From Pimelobacter simplex (GTDB taxonomy: Bacteria; Actinomycetota; Actinomycetes; Propionibacteriales; Nocardioidaceae), in assembly GCF_900114845.1 (NCBI RefSeq), contig NZ_FOUK01000002.1, positions 966,197-1,030,196 on the forward strand: a DNA stretch of 64,000 bases. Direction: 5' to 3'. Of the stretch, positions 24,550 through 34,054 are shown one piece after another. Position 1 is the stretch's first letter, and each line of letters begins with the position of its first letter. The notes beneath the pieces were generated by a model. The model did not search any database and was not told where the DNA came from. It saw only the letters and a program-made list of their open reading frames with translations. Position numbers and translations under genes: made by a program.

Positions 24550-25301
24550 GCCTGTTCTCCTCGCGCAGTGGCAGTGGCAGTGGCAGTGGCAGTGGCAGTG
24601 ACGGTGGCAGTGGTCAGTCGTCCGGCCTCGTGCAGCGCGGCGACCAGGGTGGTCACCAGGACGATCCCCGCGACGACCACGAGCGACCACCCGAGTCCGG
24701 CGCGCAGCAGCAGCGCGCCCGCGAGCGCGCCGACCCCGATCGCCAGGACGGCCAGCACGCGGCGCCCGGAGCCGGACCCGGTGCCCAGGCCGAACCGCGA
24801 GTCGGCCGCGAGACCGGTGAGCGTCGAGGTCACGACGACCGTCGTCACGTCCTTGACCGCCAGGAACCGCGCGGTCGCGGCCTGCAGCCCCATGGCCGCG
24901 CCGAGTGCGGTCGTGACGGCGAGGGCGACCGGCTCGTGCTCGGTGCCGACGACCGCCGTCGCGATGCCCAGGACGAGGACGATCGTCCCCACGGCCGTGA
25001 ACAGCAGGGTCGTCACGCGGGTCCAGCCCGGCTCGGCGCGGCGCAGCGCGCGCCCACCGATGGCGGCGCCCCCCATGAACCCGGCCAGGGCGAGGAGCGG
25101 GCCCGCGATCGGCAGGTCACCGGCGCCCGTCACCGCCATCCCGAGGATGACCACGTTGCCGGTCATGTTGCCGGTGAAGACCCGGTCGAGGCCGAGGTAA
25201 CCGATCGCGTCGACCATGCCGGTCGTGAAGGTGAGCGCGAGCATCGCCGCCAGCCGAGAGCGCTCGGCGACGGCGACCGCGCCCGGGCTCAGCCCGCTCA
25301 T
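24546..25301 (-). CDS. DUF1275 (YoaK-like) membrane protein
   Basis: 251 residues, with about six hydrophobic segments. The signature block [13 protein letters not shown]...[14 protein letters not shown] and the later [13 protein letters not shown] are diagnostic of the DUF1275/YoaK family, membrane proteins without an assigned substrate. The C-terminus ends in an alternating Thr-Ala tail encoded by a hexanucleotide repeat. The gene is coupled by 4-base overlaps to the MDR upstream and the epoxide hydrolase downstream, so it belongs to the catabolic operon and may be an efflux or uptake component. Confidence 0.8.
   Translation of the reverse strand: MSGLSPGAVAVAERSRLAAMLALTFTTGMVDAIGYLGLDRVFTGNMTGNVVILGMAVTGAGDLPIAGPLLALAGFMGGAAIGGRALRRAEPGWTRVTTLLFTAVGTIVLVLGIATAVVGTEHEPVALAVTTALGAAMGLQAATARFLAVKDVTTVVVTSTLTGLAADSRFGLGTGSGSGRRVLAVLAIGVGALAGALLLRAGLGWSLVVVAGIVLVTTLVAALHEAGRLTTATVTATATATATATARGEQA
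24566..24613. repeat. Hexanucleotide tandem repeat (CAGTGG)n in coding sequence
   Basis: About six near-perfect copies of CAGTGG plus two imperfect ones. On the minus strand they encode a Thr-Ala run at the end of the DUF1275 protein. Copy-number change would keep the frame and alter the tail by two residues per unit. The repeat ends 16 bases before the epoxide hydrolase start. Confidence 0.85.
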
Positions 25302-26242
25302 CCGACCTCGAGGACGGCCTTGCCGCGCAGGCCTCGCTGGCGCAGCAGGGAGAACGGCGTCTCGTGGTCGTCCCACGGCCCGCGCCAGGTGACCTCGGCG
25401 TCCAGCCGGCCCTCGGCGACCTCCGTCGCCAGCAGGGTGAGGTCCTCGCCCACCGGGGCACCGCCGTGCAGGTGGAAGGTCACGAGCCGGCGGTCGTGGA
25501 GGCCGCCGTGGGCGTGGAAGGCGCCGACCGGGAAGACGGTCTCCGTCACGGTGGCGTGCCCGATCGCCACCAGCACGCCTCCGGGGCGCAGCGCTAGGTA
25601 GCCCGCGACGAGCTGGTCACCGGCGACCAGGTCGATGACGCCGTCGAGGCGACCGTCGACCTCCCGCGGGTGGCTGACGACCTCGGTCGCGCCGAGCTCG
25701 CGGAGTCGCGGTCCGAGCTCCGCCGGGCTCGTGGTCGACGCGACGACGTGCGCGCCCCCACGGCGCGCCAGCTGGACGGCGAACCGGCCCACCCCGCCGC
25801 TGGCCCCGGTGACCAGGATCCGCTTGCCGAGGGTCCCGGTGAGCTGGAGCGCCCGCAGCGCGGTCGTCGCGGCCACGGGGAGAGTCGCCAGCGCGACCGG
25901 GTCGGCACCGGATGGCGCCGTCCCGAGCCACGCGGTCGGGACGGCGCGGAGCTCGGCCCAGCCGCCGAGCCCGCCGTGCGTCACGACAACAGCACCCTCG
26001 GGAGGCCCGGAGCCGTCGGCAGCCGCACGTTCGACGACCCCCGCCGAGTCCCAGCCCGGCACGGTGCCGTCGGGAAGGTCGAAGACGCCGGCGTTCACCT
26101 CGCCGAAGTTCAGGCCGATCGCGGTCGTGCGCACCAGCGCCTCGTCCGGCTGCGGCACCGGGACCGGCACTCCGGAGGCGAGGCGCACCCCCGCCTCCGC
26201 GGACGCGTCGCGGACCAGGGCCCGCATGGTCGGCTCAGGCAT
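25298..26242 (-). CDS. Quinone-oxidoreductase-like MDR enzyme
   Basis: 314 residues. GroES-like N-terminus ([20 protein letters not shown]), no zinc ligands, and an NADPH-binding Rossmann segment [18 protein letters not shown], as in zinc-independent quinone or enone reductases. It would reduce a conjugated double bond or a quinone. It overlaps the SDR upstream by 8 bases and DUF1275 downstream by 4. An ATG at 26227 is an alternative start. Confidence 0.85.
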   Translation of the reverse strand: MPEPTMRALVRDASAEAGVRLASGVPVPVPQPDEALVRTTAIGLNFGEVNAGVFDLPDGTVPGWDSAGVVERAAADGSGPPEGAVVVTHGGLGGWAELRAVPTAWLGTAPSGADPVALATLPVAATTALRALQLTGTLGKRILVTGASGGVGRFAVQLARRGGAHVVASTTSPAELGPRLRELGATEVVSHPREVDGRLDGVIDLVAGDQLVAGYLALRPGGVLVAIGHATVTETVFPVGAFHAHGGLHDRRLVTFHLHGGAPVGEDLTLLATEVAEGRLDAEVTWRGPWDDHETPFSLLRQRGLRGKAVLEVG

Positions 26243-27104
26243 CCCGCACCGGCCACGGGTTCATGCCGGGGAGCAGGAGGTGCCCGGCGTCGACGGGCAG
26301 CTGGATCCCGTGCACGAACGCGGCGTCGTCGGAGCAGAGCCAGATCGCGGCGAGTGCCGCCGCCCGGGCCGGCAGGACTCCGACGTTGCGCATCGCCGTC
26401 CACTGGTGGACCGCGTCGAGGTAGTCCTCGCGCGTCCCGTCAGGCTTGCCGCTGGCGCGCCGCCACCCGGTCGGGTGGTCGTTGATCAGCGTGTCCGTCG
26501 TCGAGGGCAGCAGCGCGTTGACCCGCACGTTGTGGTTGCCGAGCTCCAACGCGGCCACGCGCATCAGCCCGATCACCCCGTGCTTCGCGGCGACGTACGG
26601 CGCGCTGCAGGCTGCGCCCTCGACACCGACGTTCGAGGAGGTGAAGACGACGGCCCCGCTCTGCTGCTCGACCAGCACCGGCGCGACCGCCTTGGCGGTG
26701 CGCCACGCCCCTTCGAGGCAGACGCCGATCTGGTCGGCCCAGGCCGCCTCGGGGGTCTCCCAGAGCGGCTTGTCGGACCAGTCGTAGATGCCCGCGTTGA
26801 CGAGCAGCGCGTCGATGCGACCGAACCGGTCGACCGTCGCGGCCACTGCGTCGTCGAGGGCCGACTGGTCGCGCACGTCCGCGACCTGGGCCAGGCACGC
26901 GCGCCCCTCCGCCTCGACCAGCGCCCGGGTCTCCTCCAGGTCCTCCTTCGAGGCGAGCGGGTAGGGCACGCTGGCGATGTCGGCCGCGATGTCGACCACG
27001 ACGACGTCAGCGCCGCGCCGCGCGAACTCGACGGCCGCCTCGCGGCCCTGCCCTCGGGCGCCGCCGGTGATGAAGGCGACCTTCCCTTCGAACGAGCTGT
27101 TCAT
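26235..27104 (-). CDS. Mycofactocin-type SDR oxidoreductase
   Basis: 289 residues. The start [22 protein letters not shown], the insert [17 protein letters not shown] (absent from ordinary FabG-like enzymes), NAGIYDWS and the active site SSN...YVAAKHG match the mycofactocin-coupled SDR family (TIGR03971). Members keep NAD bound and hand electrons to mycofactocin rather than exchanging the cofactor. It would oxidise an alcohol in the pathway. The mft biosynthesis genes are not in this window. Confidence 0.85.
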   Translation of the reverse strand: MNSSFEGKVAFITGGARGQGREAAVEFARRGADVVVVDIAADIASVPYPLASKEDLEETRALVEAEGRACLAQVADVRDQSALDDAVAATVDRFGRIDALLVNAGIYDWSDKPLWETPEAAWADQIGVCLEGAWRTAKAVAPVLVEQQSGAVVFTSSNVGVEGAACSAPYVAAKHGVIGLMRVAALELGNHNVRVNALLPSTTDTLINDHPTGWRRASGKPDGTREDYLDAVHQWTAMRNVGVLPARAAALAAIWLCSDDAAFVHGIQLPVDAGHLLLPGMNPWPVRDA

Positions 27105-27137
27105 CGATTCCTCCTGTGTCGGATGGGGGGTACGGGT

Positions 27138-28208
27138 TCAGGCCGGGACGGCACTGATGACGGGCGCGCCGAGCTGCTGCGCGAGCCAGTCCGCGGCGGC
27201 CGGGAGCCAGCGTCCGCGGGCGTTCGCGATGTTGTGGTCGCCGCCGGAGACGACCCGGCGCTCCGCGCCCGGGACGTGCTCGGCGAGCCACCGGCCGGTG
27301 AAGTCGCCGTGGACGAGGGGGTCGGCATCGCCGTCGACGACCAGGAGCGGGACGTCGATGGCGAGAGCGGCATCGGCGACGTCGAGGGAGCCGGCGAAGC
27401 GACGGGCGCCCTCCTCGTCGCCCGCGCGCACCGTCAGGAGCCCCTGGATCAGCGGCGGAAGATCGTCGTAGGCGGGGACCCGCACCAGCCCGCTGACGAT
27501 GACGCCGGCACGCAGCCGCGGCTCCTCGGCGAGGGTGGCCGTCGCGTAGAGACCGCCGAGGCTGCAGGCGAGGATCCCGGCGCGGACGTGCCGTCCCTCC
27601 TCCGCGAAGCGCGCGCCCACGACGTCGAGCGCCTCGCGCACGACCGCCGGGTAGTCGGTCGTCGGTGGCTGCACGCCGACGAGCTCACCCTGTCCGGGGC
27701 CGTCCAGGACGAAGGTCGCGCAACCGCGGGCCAGCAGCGCCTCGGCCAACGACCACAGCTCCTCCTTCGCGCCGTCGAGGCCGGGGACGAGCACCACCAG
27801 GGCTGCGGACTCCCGCGCCGGACGGCGGAGCACACCCCGGAACAGCTCGCCCTCGAGCCGCTCGGCCCCCGGGTCGAGGACGGCGAGCGCGGCGGACTGC
27901 GCCTGCGCCGCCTCCTGGTAGGTGCCGGTGCGGGGACTCGGCCACGACCCGGCGAAGTAGTACCAGGCGGATGCGGCCAGGAAGGCCTCGCCGCTCGTGA
28001 CCGCGAGCCCCTTCTCGCGGGCCGCCACGGCGGTCCGCACGTAGCCCGCCGCGACGTGGCGGAAGCTGTCGCTCCAGCGGTCGAGCGTGGTCAGGGCGCC
28101 GGTGACGGCGTCGTACTCGTGGACGTCGATCCCGGCCGCGACCGCGCGGGAGCGGGTCGCTGCCGCCATCTCGGCGACGCCCGCATCGGGCGTCTGGGTG
28201 GAGCTCAC
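27138..28208 (-). CDS. Alpha/beta hydrolase of the dihydroxypseudooxynicotine-hydrolase type
   Basis: 356 residues from a GTG at 28208 preceded by AGAGAGG at 8 bases; an ATG at 28226 lacks a site. The N-terminal 120 residues are a helical cap (WSDSFRHVAAGYVR..., ASAWYYFAG). The hydrolase core has LVVLVPGLDGAKEE (oxyanion region), DGPGQGE, the nucleophile elbow ACSLGG, and DGDADPLV plus GGDHN for the acid and His. This cap-plus-core layout is that of FrsA/DUF1100 and 2,6-dihydroxypseudooxynicotine hydrolases, which split C-C or ester bonds. The substrate is not predictable. Confidence 0.75.
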   Translation of the reverse strand: MSSTQTPDAGVAEMAAATRSRAVAAGIDVHEYDAVTGALTTLDRWSDSFRHVAAGYVRTAVAAREKGLAVTSGEAFLAASAWYYFAGSWPSPRTGTYQEAAQAQSAALAVLDPGAERLEGELFRGVLRRPARESAALVVLVPGLDGAKEELWSLAEALLARGCATFVLDGPGQGELVGVQPPTTDYPAVVREALDVVGARFAEEGRHVRAGILACSLGGLYATATLAEEPRLRAGVIVSGLVRVPAYDDLPPLIQGLLTVRAGDEEGARRFAGSLDVADAALAIDVPLLVVDGDADPLVHGDFTGRWLAEHVPGAERRVVSGGDHNIANARGRWLPAAADWLAQQLGAPVISAVPA

Positions 28209-28241
28209 TGATTCTGCCTCTCTCATCGGTGGAGTCGGGGG

Positions 28242-29285
28242 TCAGGCCCGGCGGGCCAGGAGTCGCTGCCGCACCCGGTCGAGGTACACGGCCACCAGCA
28301 GGATCGCGCCGGTGACGACCATTTGCCAGGAGTTGTTGAACCCGCGGAGAGCGAGCGCATTGGCCAGCACCTGGAGGAATGCCGTGCCGATCAGCGCCGC
28401 GAACACGGACCCGCTGCCGCCGGTGATCGAGACCCCCGCCAGCAGGGTCGCCGCCACGACGTAGAGCACGATCGTGTTGTTGCCGGCCGTCGGATCGGCG
28501 ATCGTCTGGCGGCCGATCATCATCACGCCGGCCAGGCCGGCGCAGGCGCCGCTGACGCCGTACACGGCCGGCACCACCCACTGCGACCGGATGCCGGAGA
28601 GCTGCGCGGCCTCCGGGTTCCCCCCGATCGCGTACACCGAGCGGCCGAACACCGTGTAGGTCAGCACCACGCCGGCGACGACGACGGCCAGCACCGCGAT
28701 CAGGGCGCCGTAGGGCAGCACGCCGCCGAGCGCGTCGTTGCCGAGGGTCCGGGCGAGGGCGTCCCAGGAAAGGTCGTACTGGCGGTTGCCCGACCAGAGC
28801 AGCGCGAACCCGCTCAGCAGCGAGGCGCTCGCCAGCGTGACGACGAAGAACGAGAGCCCGACCCTGCCGATCAGCAGACCGTTGACGAGGAAGCCGATGG
28901 CGGCTCCCAGCAGCACCGTGAGCACGAGGGCCACCTCGGGAGAGAGGCCGTCCATCACCAGCTTGGCGTAGGCGATCCCGCAGACACTGAGGATCGCGCC
29001 CATGGACAGGTCGATCCCGCCGGTGAGGATGACCATCGTCATCCCGACGCACAGCAGCATCGGCACCGCGCCGGTGCGCAGCAGGTTGGTGACGTTGGAC
29101 GAGGAGGAGAAGTTCGGCTCGGTGAGGAGCTCGAACACGACCACGAGCACGAGCAGGCCTGCGACGGCGTACGCGGGCGCGCTGCTCCCGGCCAGGCGAT
29201 GCCGCCAGCCCGTGCCGGTGGCCGGCCGGCCGGCCGTGGGCGACGCGGCGTCCGTCCGCACCGTGGTGTCCTCGCTCGAGCTCAT
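28242..29285 (-). CDS. Ribose-type ABC transporter permease
   Basis: 347 residues with 8-10 hydrophobic segments. The motifs LTGGIDLSMGAI and GRSVYAIGGNPEAAQLSGI are diagnostic of the RbsC/BPD_transp_2 family (carbohydrate uptake type 2). Its ATG overlaps the ATPase stop by 4 bases. It forms an importer with the genes at 29282 and 30873. Confidence 0.92.
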   Translation of the reverse strand: MSSSEDTTVRTDAASPTAGRPATGTGWRHRLAGSSAPAYAVAGLLVLVVVFELLTEPNFSSSSNVTNLLRTGAVPMLLCVGMTMVILTGGIDLSMGAILSVCGIAYAKLVMDGLSPEVALVLTVLLGAAIGFLVNGLLIGRVGLSFFVVTLASASLLSGFALLWSGNRQYDLSWDALARTLGNDALGGVLPYGALIAVLAVVVAGVVLTYTVFGRSVYAIGGNPEAAQLSGIRSQWVVPAVYGVSGACAGLAGVMMIGRQTIADPTAGNNTIVLYVVAATLLAGVSITGGSGSVFAALIGTAFLQVLANALALRGFNNSWQMVVTGAILLVAVYLDRVRQRLLARRA

Positions 29286-30829
29286 CCTGCTGCCTTCCTG
29301 TGGTGTTCCGGTTCCGGCGCGGTGAACGCCAACCGGGTGATCGACTCTTCTGTTGCCACCGCGCCGGGCTCCTCGCCGACGACGCGGCCCTTGGCCATCA
29401 CGACCACGCGGTGGGCGAGCCGGAGCACCTCGAGGAGCTCCGACGAGACCACCACGACCGCGAGACCTCGGCGGGCGAGCTCCTCGACCAGGGCGTAGAT
29501 CTCCGCCTTGGCCCCGACGTCGACGCCGCGCGTCGGCTCGTCGAGGACCAGCACCCGCGGGTCGTTGAGGAGCCACTTGCCGATGGCGATCTTCTGCTGG
29601 TTGCCGCCGCTGAGGGTCCCGGCGGCGACGTCGAGGCTCGCTGCCTTGACGGAGAGCTCCCGCGCGATCCGTGCCGTGGCGGCACTCTCCGGCGCCGGGC
29701 GCCGGATCCCCCACCGGGCACGCCGGGACAGCGACGCCATCGCCAGGTTCTCCTGGACGGACATCGACAGCACCAGGCCCGCTCGCTTGCGGTCCTCGGG
29801 CACGAGCGCGATGCCGGCGTCCATCGCCGTCCGGGGCGAGGTCAGCGAGACCTGGCGGCCGGCGACCCGAACGGTGCCGGTGTGCGGCCAGCGCCCGAAG
29901 AGCGTCTCCGCGAGGCTGGTGCGCCCCGCTCCGGCCTGTCCGGCGATCCCCAGGATCTCGCCGGCCCGCACCCGGAGGTCGACGTCGACCAGCCGAGCGC
30001 TGCTCAGACCGGAGACCTCGAGCACCGGCGGCGCCTCGGTCAGGTCCTCGGTGTCCTTGGCCGCGGGGCGCTCGAAGATCGCCACCTGCTGCCGGCCGAC
30101 CATCATCCGGACCAGCTCGCCCTCGTCGACCGAGGCCGTCTCGCGGACGCCGACGTCGCGTCCGTCCCGCAGCACCGTCACGCGGTCGGTGAGGTCGAAG
30201 TACTCGCGCAACCGGTGCGTGATGTAGACGACGCCCGCACCGCGCTCCGCGAGACCCCGGATCATCGCGTACACGTGCTCGGTCTCCTCGCCGGTCAGCG
30301 AGCTGGTCGGCTCGTCGAACAGGACCAGGCGCGGCTGCCGGCGCACGACGCGCGCGATGGCGAGCATCTGCTGCTGGTGCAGGGGCAGCTCCCCCACGAG
30401 GGCGGTGGGGCTCAGCGGCAGGTCGAGCTCGGCGAGCTCCCGCTCCGCGGCCCGGTTCGCCCGCCGCCAGTCGATCAGCCCCAGACGCCGGGGCGGGCGC
30501 CCGTCGAGCAGGTTCTCGGCGACGGTGAGCCGCGGCTGCACCTGCACCTCCTGAGCGATCAGGGCGATGCCGAGGTCGAGCGCCGTCGCCGGCGAGAGGG
30601 CGGAGCGGGGGCGTCCGTCGAACCACAGCTCGCCGGCGTCGGCCGCGTGGCGGCCGGCGGCGATCTTGAGCAGCGTCGACTTCCCGGAGCCGTTCTCCCC
30701 CACCAGCCCGACGACCTCGCCCCGTCGTACGTCGAGGTGGACGCCGTCCAGCGCCTGGACCCCGGGGAAGCGCTTGCTCACCGCGGTCATCCTCAGCAGG
30801 AGGTCGCTCCCGCCGTCCGTGCTGGTCAT
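29282..30829 (-). CDS. Ribose-type ABC transporter ATPase (two nucleotide-binding domains)
   Basis: 515 residues. The first domain has Walker A GENGSGKST and Walker B LVLFDEPTSSL. Its signature region reads LPLHQQQML instead of LSGGQ, normal for RbsA-type proteins. The second domain has GQAGAGRTS (degenerate Walker A), LSGGNQQK and LVLDEPTRGVD. This is the standard RbsA/MglA fused arrangement. It energises import of a sugar or sugar-like compound. Confidence 0.92.
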   Translation of the reverse strand: MTSTDGGSDLLLRMTAVSKRFPGVQALDGVHLDVRRGEVVGLVGENGSGKSTLLKIAAGRHAADAGELWFDGRPRSALSPATALDLGIALIAQEVQVQPRLTVAENLLDGRPPRRLGLIDWRRANRAAERELAELDLPLSPTALVGELPLHQQQMLAIARVVRRQPRLVLFDEPTSSLTGEETEHVYAMIRGLAERGAGVVYITHRLREYFDLTDRVTVLRDGRDVGVRETASVDEGELVRMMVGRQQVAIFERPAAKDTEDLTEAPPVLEVSGLSSARLVDVDLRVRAGEILGIAGQAGAGRTSLAETLFGRWPHTGTVRVAGRQVSLTSPRTAMDAGIALVPEDRKRAGLVLSMSVQENLAMASLSRRARWGIRRPAPESAATARIARELSVKAASLDVAAGTLSGGNQQKIAIGKWLLNDPRVLVLDEPTRGVDVGAKAEIYALVEELARRGLAVVVVSSELLEVLRLAHRVVVMAKGRVVGEEPGAVATEESITRLAFTAPEPEHHRKAAG

Positions 30830-30872
30830 CGCGCTTCCGCTCCCTTCTCGGTCCGGTCCCGGCCGTGGCCGG

Positions 30873-32060
30873 TCAGTCGAGCGGACACGCGACCGCTTCG
30901 CGCTGCTCGGCGCTCGCCTCGAGCAGCGGCTCGTCGCTCTCGACGAGCGGCTGGATGCCGGTCGGCTCGAGGTCACGGCCCTCGGCGATGCCCGCGGTCC
31001 GCACCGCGATCGACGGCATCTCCTCGACGGTCGCCTTGCTGAGGCACTTGGGGTAGACGGTGACGTAGCGGGGGGCGGGCTCGCCCTTGGCGAGAGCGAT
31101 CATGACCTCCACCGCCTTCTGCTGCTGCTCGGGCAGGCCCCAGGCGAAGGTGTAGTCGATGGTGCCCTTCGCCAGGGCGTCGAGGCCGATCGCGTCGGCG
31201 TTGTAGCCCACGATGGTCAACTGGTCCCGCATGCCGAGGTTGTCGGCCGCGCGGGACGCGGCCACGGCGTTGGTGTCGCTGTAGGCGACCACGCCGACCG
31301 CATCGGGGTGCTGCTGCAGGACGGCCTGTGCCGTGCTCAGCCCGCCGGCGATGTCGTCGGTCTTGTTGGAGTAGGTGCCCGCGACGCTCAACCCGCCGTC
31401 ACTGCAGGCGTCCAGCTCCTCCTCGAAGCGGTCCTGCATGTCGATCAGGTCCTGCTGAGGGTTGCCGTAGGCGCCGTAGATCAGCTCGCCGCCGTCGGGG
31501 AACTTCTCGCAGAACAGCCGCGCCGCGTTCACGGAGGCCGTGAGCCGGTCCTGGTGGAACGTCGTGGCGGCGCCGTCGAAGTTCGTGATCTCGCCCGCGA
31601 CGACCGGGATGCCGGCCTTGACCGCTCGCTGGCTGGGAGCGGTCATCACGTCGGCGCTCAGCGGGAAGAACGACACGGCGTCGGCCTGCTGCGCCACGAT
31701 CTGGTCCATCGCCGTGATCATGGTGTTGAGCGGGTCGTCGGCCTTCGCCTCGACGATCAGCGGCGTCGCACCGCAGGCCTCGGCGGCCGCCCTGAAGGCG
31801 TCGTTGCCGGCCTTGCCGCCCGCGTTGGAGCTCCACACGGCGGCGTACCCGAGCGTCAGCCCCTCTCCGCTGGTGCACTTCTCGGCGGGACCGGCACCGA
31901 GCTCGTCGAGGACGGCATCGGCCTCGTCGGCGGAGACGGTCTCGTTCAGCACCTTGTCGGTGCCCCCGCCGCGCGGACTGTCGCTGCAGCCTGATGAGAC
32001 AGAGACGACGGCCAGTGCAGCGACGGCCAGGGCGCCCTGGCGGATCCTCGATCGAGTCAT
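30873..32060 (-). CDS. Sugar-type substrate-binding lipoprotein
   Basis: 395 residues. The signal peptide ends in a lipobox SSGC (Cys25). The mature part is a type 1 periplasmic binding protein (Peripla_BP_4), with LTLGYAAVWSSNAGGKAGNDAF, ADAVSFFPLSADV, GIPVVAGEI and VVAYSDTNAVAASRAA. It is the first gene of the minus-strand operon and delivers the inducing or growth substrate to the RbsC-type permease. The ligand is unknown. Neighbouring catabolic enzymes suggest something more hydrophobic than a plain sugar. Confidence 0.9.
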   Translation of the reverse strand: MTRSRIRQGALAVAALAVVSVSSGCSDSPRGGGTDKVLNETVSADEADAVLDELGAGPAEKCTSGEGLTLGYAAVWSSNAGGKAGNDAFRAAAEACGATPLIVEAKADDPLNTMITAMDQIVAQQADAVSFFPLSADVMTAPSQRAVKAGIPVVAGEITNFDGAATTFHQDRLTASVNAARLFCEKFPDGGELIYGAYGNPQQDLIDMQDRFEEELDACSDGGLSVAGTYSNKTDDIAGGLSTAQAVLQQHPDAVGVVAYSDTNAVAASRAADNLGMRDQLTIVGYNADAIGLDALAKGTIDYTFAWGLPEQQQKAVEVMIALAKGEPAPRYVTVYPKCLSKATVEEMPSIAVRTAGIAEGRDLEPTGIQPLVESDEPLLEASAEQREAVACPLD

Positions 32061-32124
32061 TGTTCCTCGGCTCTCGTGCGCGGCCCCGGATCTCCGCGAA
32101 TGGGTGTTGCACTACACTCTAAGC

Positions 32125-32140
32125 AGATTGCATCCTATCT
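32125..32140. promoter_or_regulatory. Candidate GntR operator in the divergent promoter region
   Basis: AGATTGCATCCTATCT, an imperfect palindrome containing GGATGCAAT on the minus strand. A TACACT -10-like box (32113-32118) for the plus-strand gene and a TAGAAT -10-like box on the minus strand (32158-32153) flank it. A bound repressor could therefore block both directions. Confidence 0.6.
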
Positions 32141-32186
32141 GTCACTACTCGGATTCTATTTGAGTCCCTCGCCCAAGGAGCCGCTC

Positions 32187-33971
32187 ATGCACCCACCCGC
32201 CTTCCTGGCCAGGCCTGAGCTCGAGGGCACCTTCGGCATGTGCGCCTCGACGCACTGGGTGGCGTCCGCCGTCGGGCAGGCCGTCCTCGAGCGCGGCGGC
32301 AACGCCTTCGACGCCGCGGTCGCCGCCGGCTTCGTGCTCCAGGTGGTGGAGCCGCACCTCAACGGCCCGGGCGGCGATCTCGTCGCACTGGTCGCCCGGC
32401 CCGGGCAGGAGCCGCGGGTGCTGTGCGGGCAGGGACCGGCACCGCGGGGAGCGAGCATCCGGCACCTCCGCTCGGAGGGCTTCTCCTCGGTGCCCGGCTC
32501 CGGAGCGCTCGCCGCCGCCGTCCCGGGCGCGGTCGACGCCTGGCTGCTGCTGCTGCGCGACCACGGGACGTGGCGGCTGGGCGACGTGCTGGAGTTCGCC
32601 GTCCACTACGCCGAGCACGGGCACCCGGTGCTGGCCTCGGCCGCACGGGTCATCGGCGAGGTCGAGGACCTCTTCCGCACCTCGTGGCCCACCTCGGCGC
32701 AGCAGTGGCTCCCCGGCGGGCACGCCCCGCGCGCCGGCGACGTGATCCGGAACGAGGTCTGGGCCGCGACGCTCCGGCGGCTGCGCGACGAGGCGACAGG
32801 CTCGGCCGCGAGCCGGGAGGAGCAGATCGACGCGGCCCGGGCGCGGTGGCGCTCGGGGTTCGTCGCCGAGAGCATCACGGCCTTCGTGGCCGCCTCCGCG
32901 CACGCCCACTCGGACGGCCGGGAGCACCGCGGCGTCCTCGACGCGGCCGACCTGGCGGCGTACGCCGCGCACTGGGAGCCGAGCGTGAGCCGCACGTTCC
33001 GCGGCCACCGGGTGCACAAGGCCGGGGCCTGGACGCAGGGGCCGGTGCTGCTCCAGGCCCTCGCCATCCTCGAGCAGTACGACGACCACGAGCTCGACCT
33101 CGACACCGCCGACGGCGTGCACCGCACCCTCGAGGCACTCAAGCTGGCGCTGGCCGATCGCGACGCCCACTACGGCGAGGGACTCGGTGCCGAGGGACTG
33201 CGGACCCTGCTCTCAGCCGAGTACGCCCAGCGCCGCCGGGAGCTGGTGCAGGCCACCGCGTCGCACGCGTTCCGACCAGGAGCCGGGCCCGGGCTCGGCA
33301 CGTACCGCCCGCCCCTGGTCGTCGCCGAGGCCGACGAGCTGACCCTCCCCACGACCGGCGAGCCGACGGTGCAGTGGAACGGCGAGACCCGGGGCGACAC
33401 GTGCCACGTCGACGTCGTCGACCGCTGGGGCAACGCCGTCTCGGCCACCCCGTCGGGCGGCTGGCTGCAGTCGTCTCCGACGATCCCCGGGCTGGGCTTC
33501 GCGCTCGGGACCCGGCTGCAGATGACCCACCTCGACCCGGACAGCCCCTCGGCACTGCGCCCGGGCGCGCGACCGCGCACCACCTTGACGCCGACCATCG
33601 TGACGGCCCCCGGGCGGGTGATCGCCCTGGGCAGTCCCGGCGGCGACCAGCAGGACCAGTGGCAGCTGGTGCTGCTGCTCCGCCTCCTCGTGGCGGGCCA
33701 GTCCCCCCAGGCGGCGATCGAGGCGCCGATGTTCCACACCACCAGTGCGCCAGGGAGCTTCTGGCCCCGCACGTGGACCCCGGGAGGCGCCGTGATCGAG
33801 GACCGCTTCGCCCCGGGCGTCATCGAGGAGCTCCGGTCGCGAGGTCACGTGGTGACGACGTCCGCGGGATGGTCGCTGGGCCGGCTCTCGCTGGCCGCTC
33901 ACGACGACACCGGCAGGGTGTCCGCGGCCGCCAACCCGCGCGGCGCCCAGGGCTACGCGGTCGGCCGGTGA
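32187..33971 (+). CDS. Gamma-glutamyltransferase-like Ntn hydrolase
   Basis: 594 residues from an ATG with GGAG 7 bases upstream. The N-terminal ASTHWVASAVGQAVLERGGNAFDAAVAAGF, then V..P..NGPGGDL, and the C-terminal ...GDTCHVDVVDRWGNAVSATPSGG are the two conserved blocks of the GGT family. The Thr of GDTCH is the likely self-processing nucleophile. No signal peptide is seen, so it probably acts in the cytoplasm. Relatives include gamma-glutamyl transferases, cephalosporin acylases and oxamate amidohydrolase. The exact amide or gamma-glutamyl substrate is open. Divergent from the ABC operon and sharing its operator. Confidence 0.85.
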   Translation: MHPPAFLARPELEGTFGMCASTHWVASAVGQAVLERGGNAFDAAVAAGFVLQVVEPHLNGPGGDLVALVARPGQEPRVLCGQGPAPRGASIRHLRSEGFSSVPGSGALAAAVPGAVDAWLLLLRDHGTWRLGDVLEFAVHYAEHGHPVLASAARVIGEVEDLFRTSWPTSAQQWLPGGHAPRAGDVIRNEVWAATLRRLRDEATGSAASREEQIDAARARWRSGFVAESITAFVAASAHAHSDGREHRGVLDAADLAAYAAHWEPSVSRTFRGHRVHKAGAWTQGPVLLQALAILEQYDDHELDLDTADGVHRTLEALKLALADRDAHYGEGLGAEGLRTLLSAEYAQRRRELVQATASHAFRPGAGPGLGTYRPPLVVAEADELTLPTTGEPTVQWNGETRGDTCHVDVVDRWGNAVSATPSGGWLQSSPTIPGLGFALGTRLQMTHLDPDSPSALRPGARPRTTLTPTIVTAPGRVIALGSPGGDQQDQWQLVLLLRLLVAGQSPQAAIEAPMFHTTSAPGSFWPRTWTPGGAVIEDRFAPGVIEELRSRGHVVTTSAGWSLGRLSLAAHDDTGRVSAAANPRGAQGYAVGR

Positions 33972-34012
33972 GCAGCGTGGCGCGCGGCGGGTCCGTGCAG
34001 TCCCGGCCCGGT

Positions 34013-34026
34013 GGGATGCAATCATC
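34013..34026 (+). promoter_or_regulatory. Candidate GntR operator before the regulator gene
   Basis: GGGATGCAATCATC shares GGATGCAAT with the sites at 32125 and 36045. It ends 28 bases before the GntR start, suggesting autoregulation. Confidence 0.55.
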
Positions 34027-34054
34027 GGACCCCCAGAGGATCGAGGAGCGACCG

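Noticed and set aside
24566..24613. Tandem repeat as a CRISPR remnant
   Set aside because: Unit is only 6 bases, without spacers, and lies inside a coding frame.
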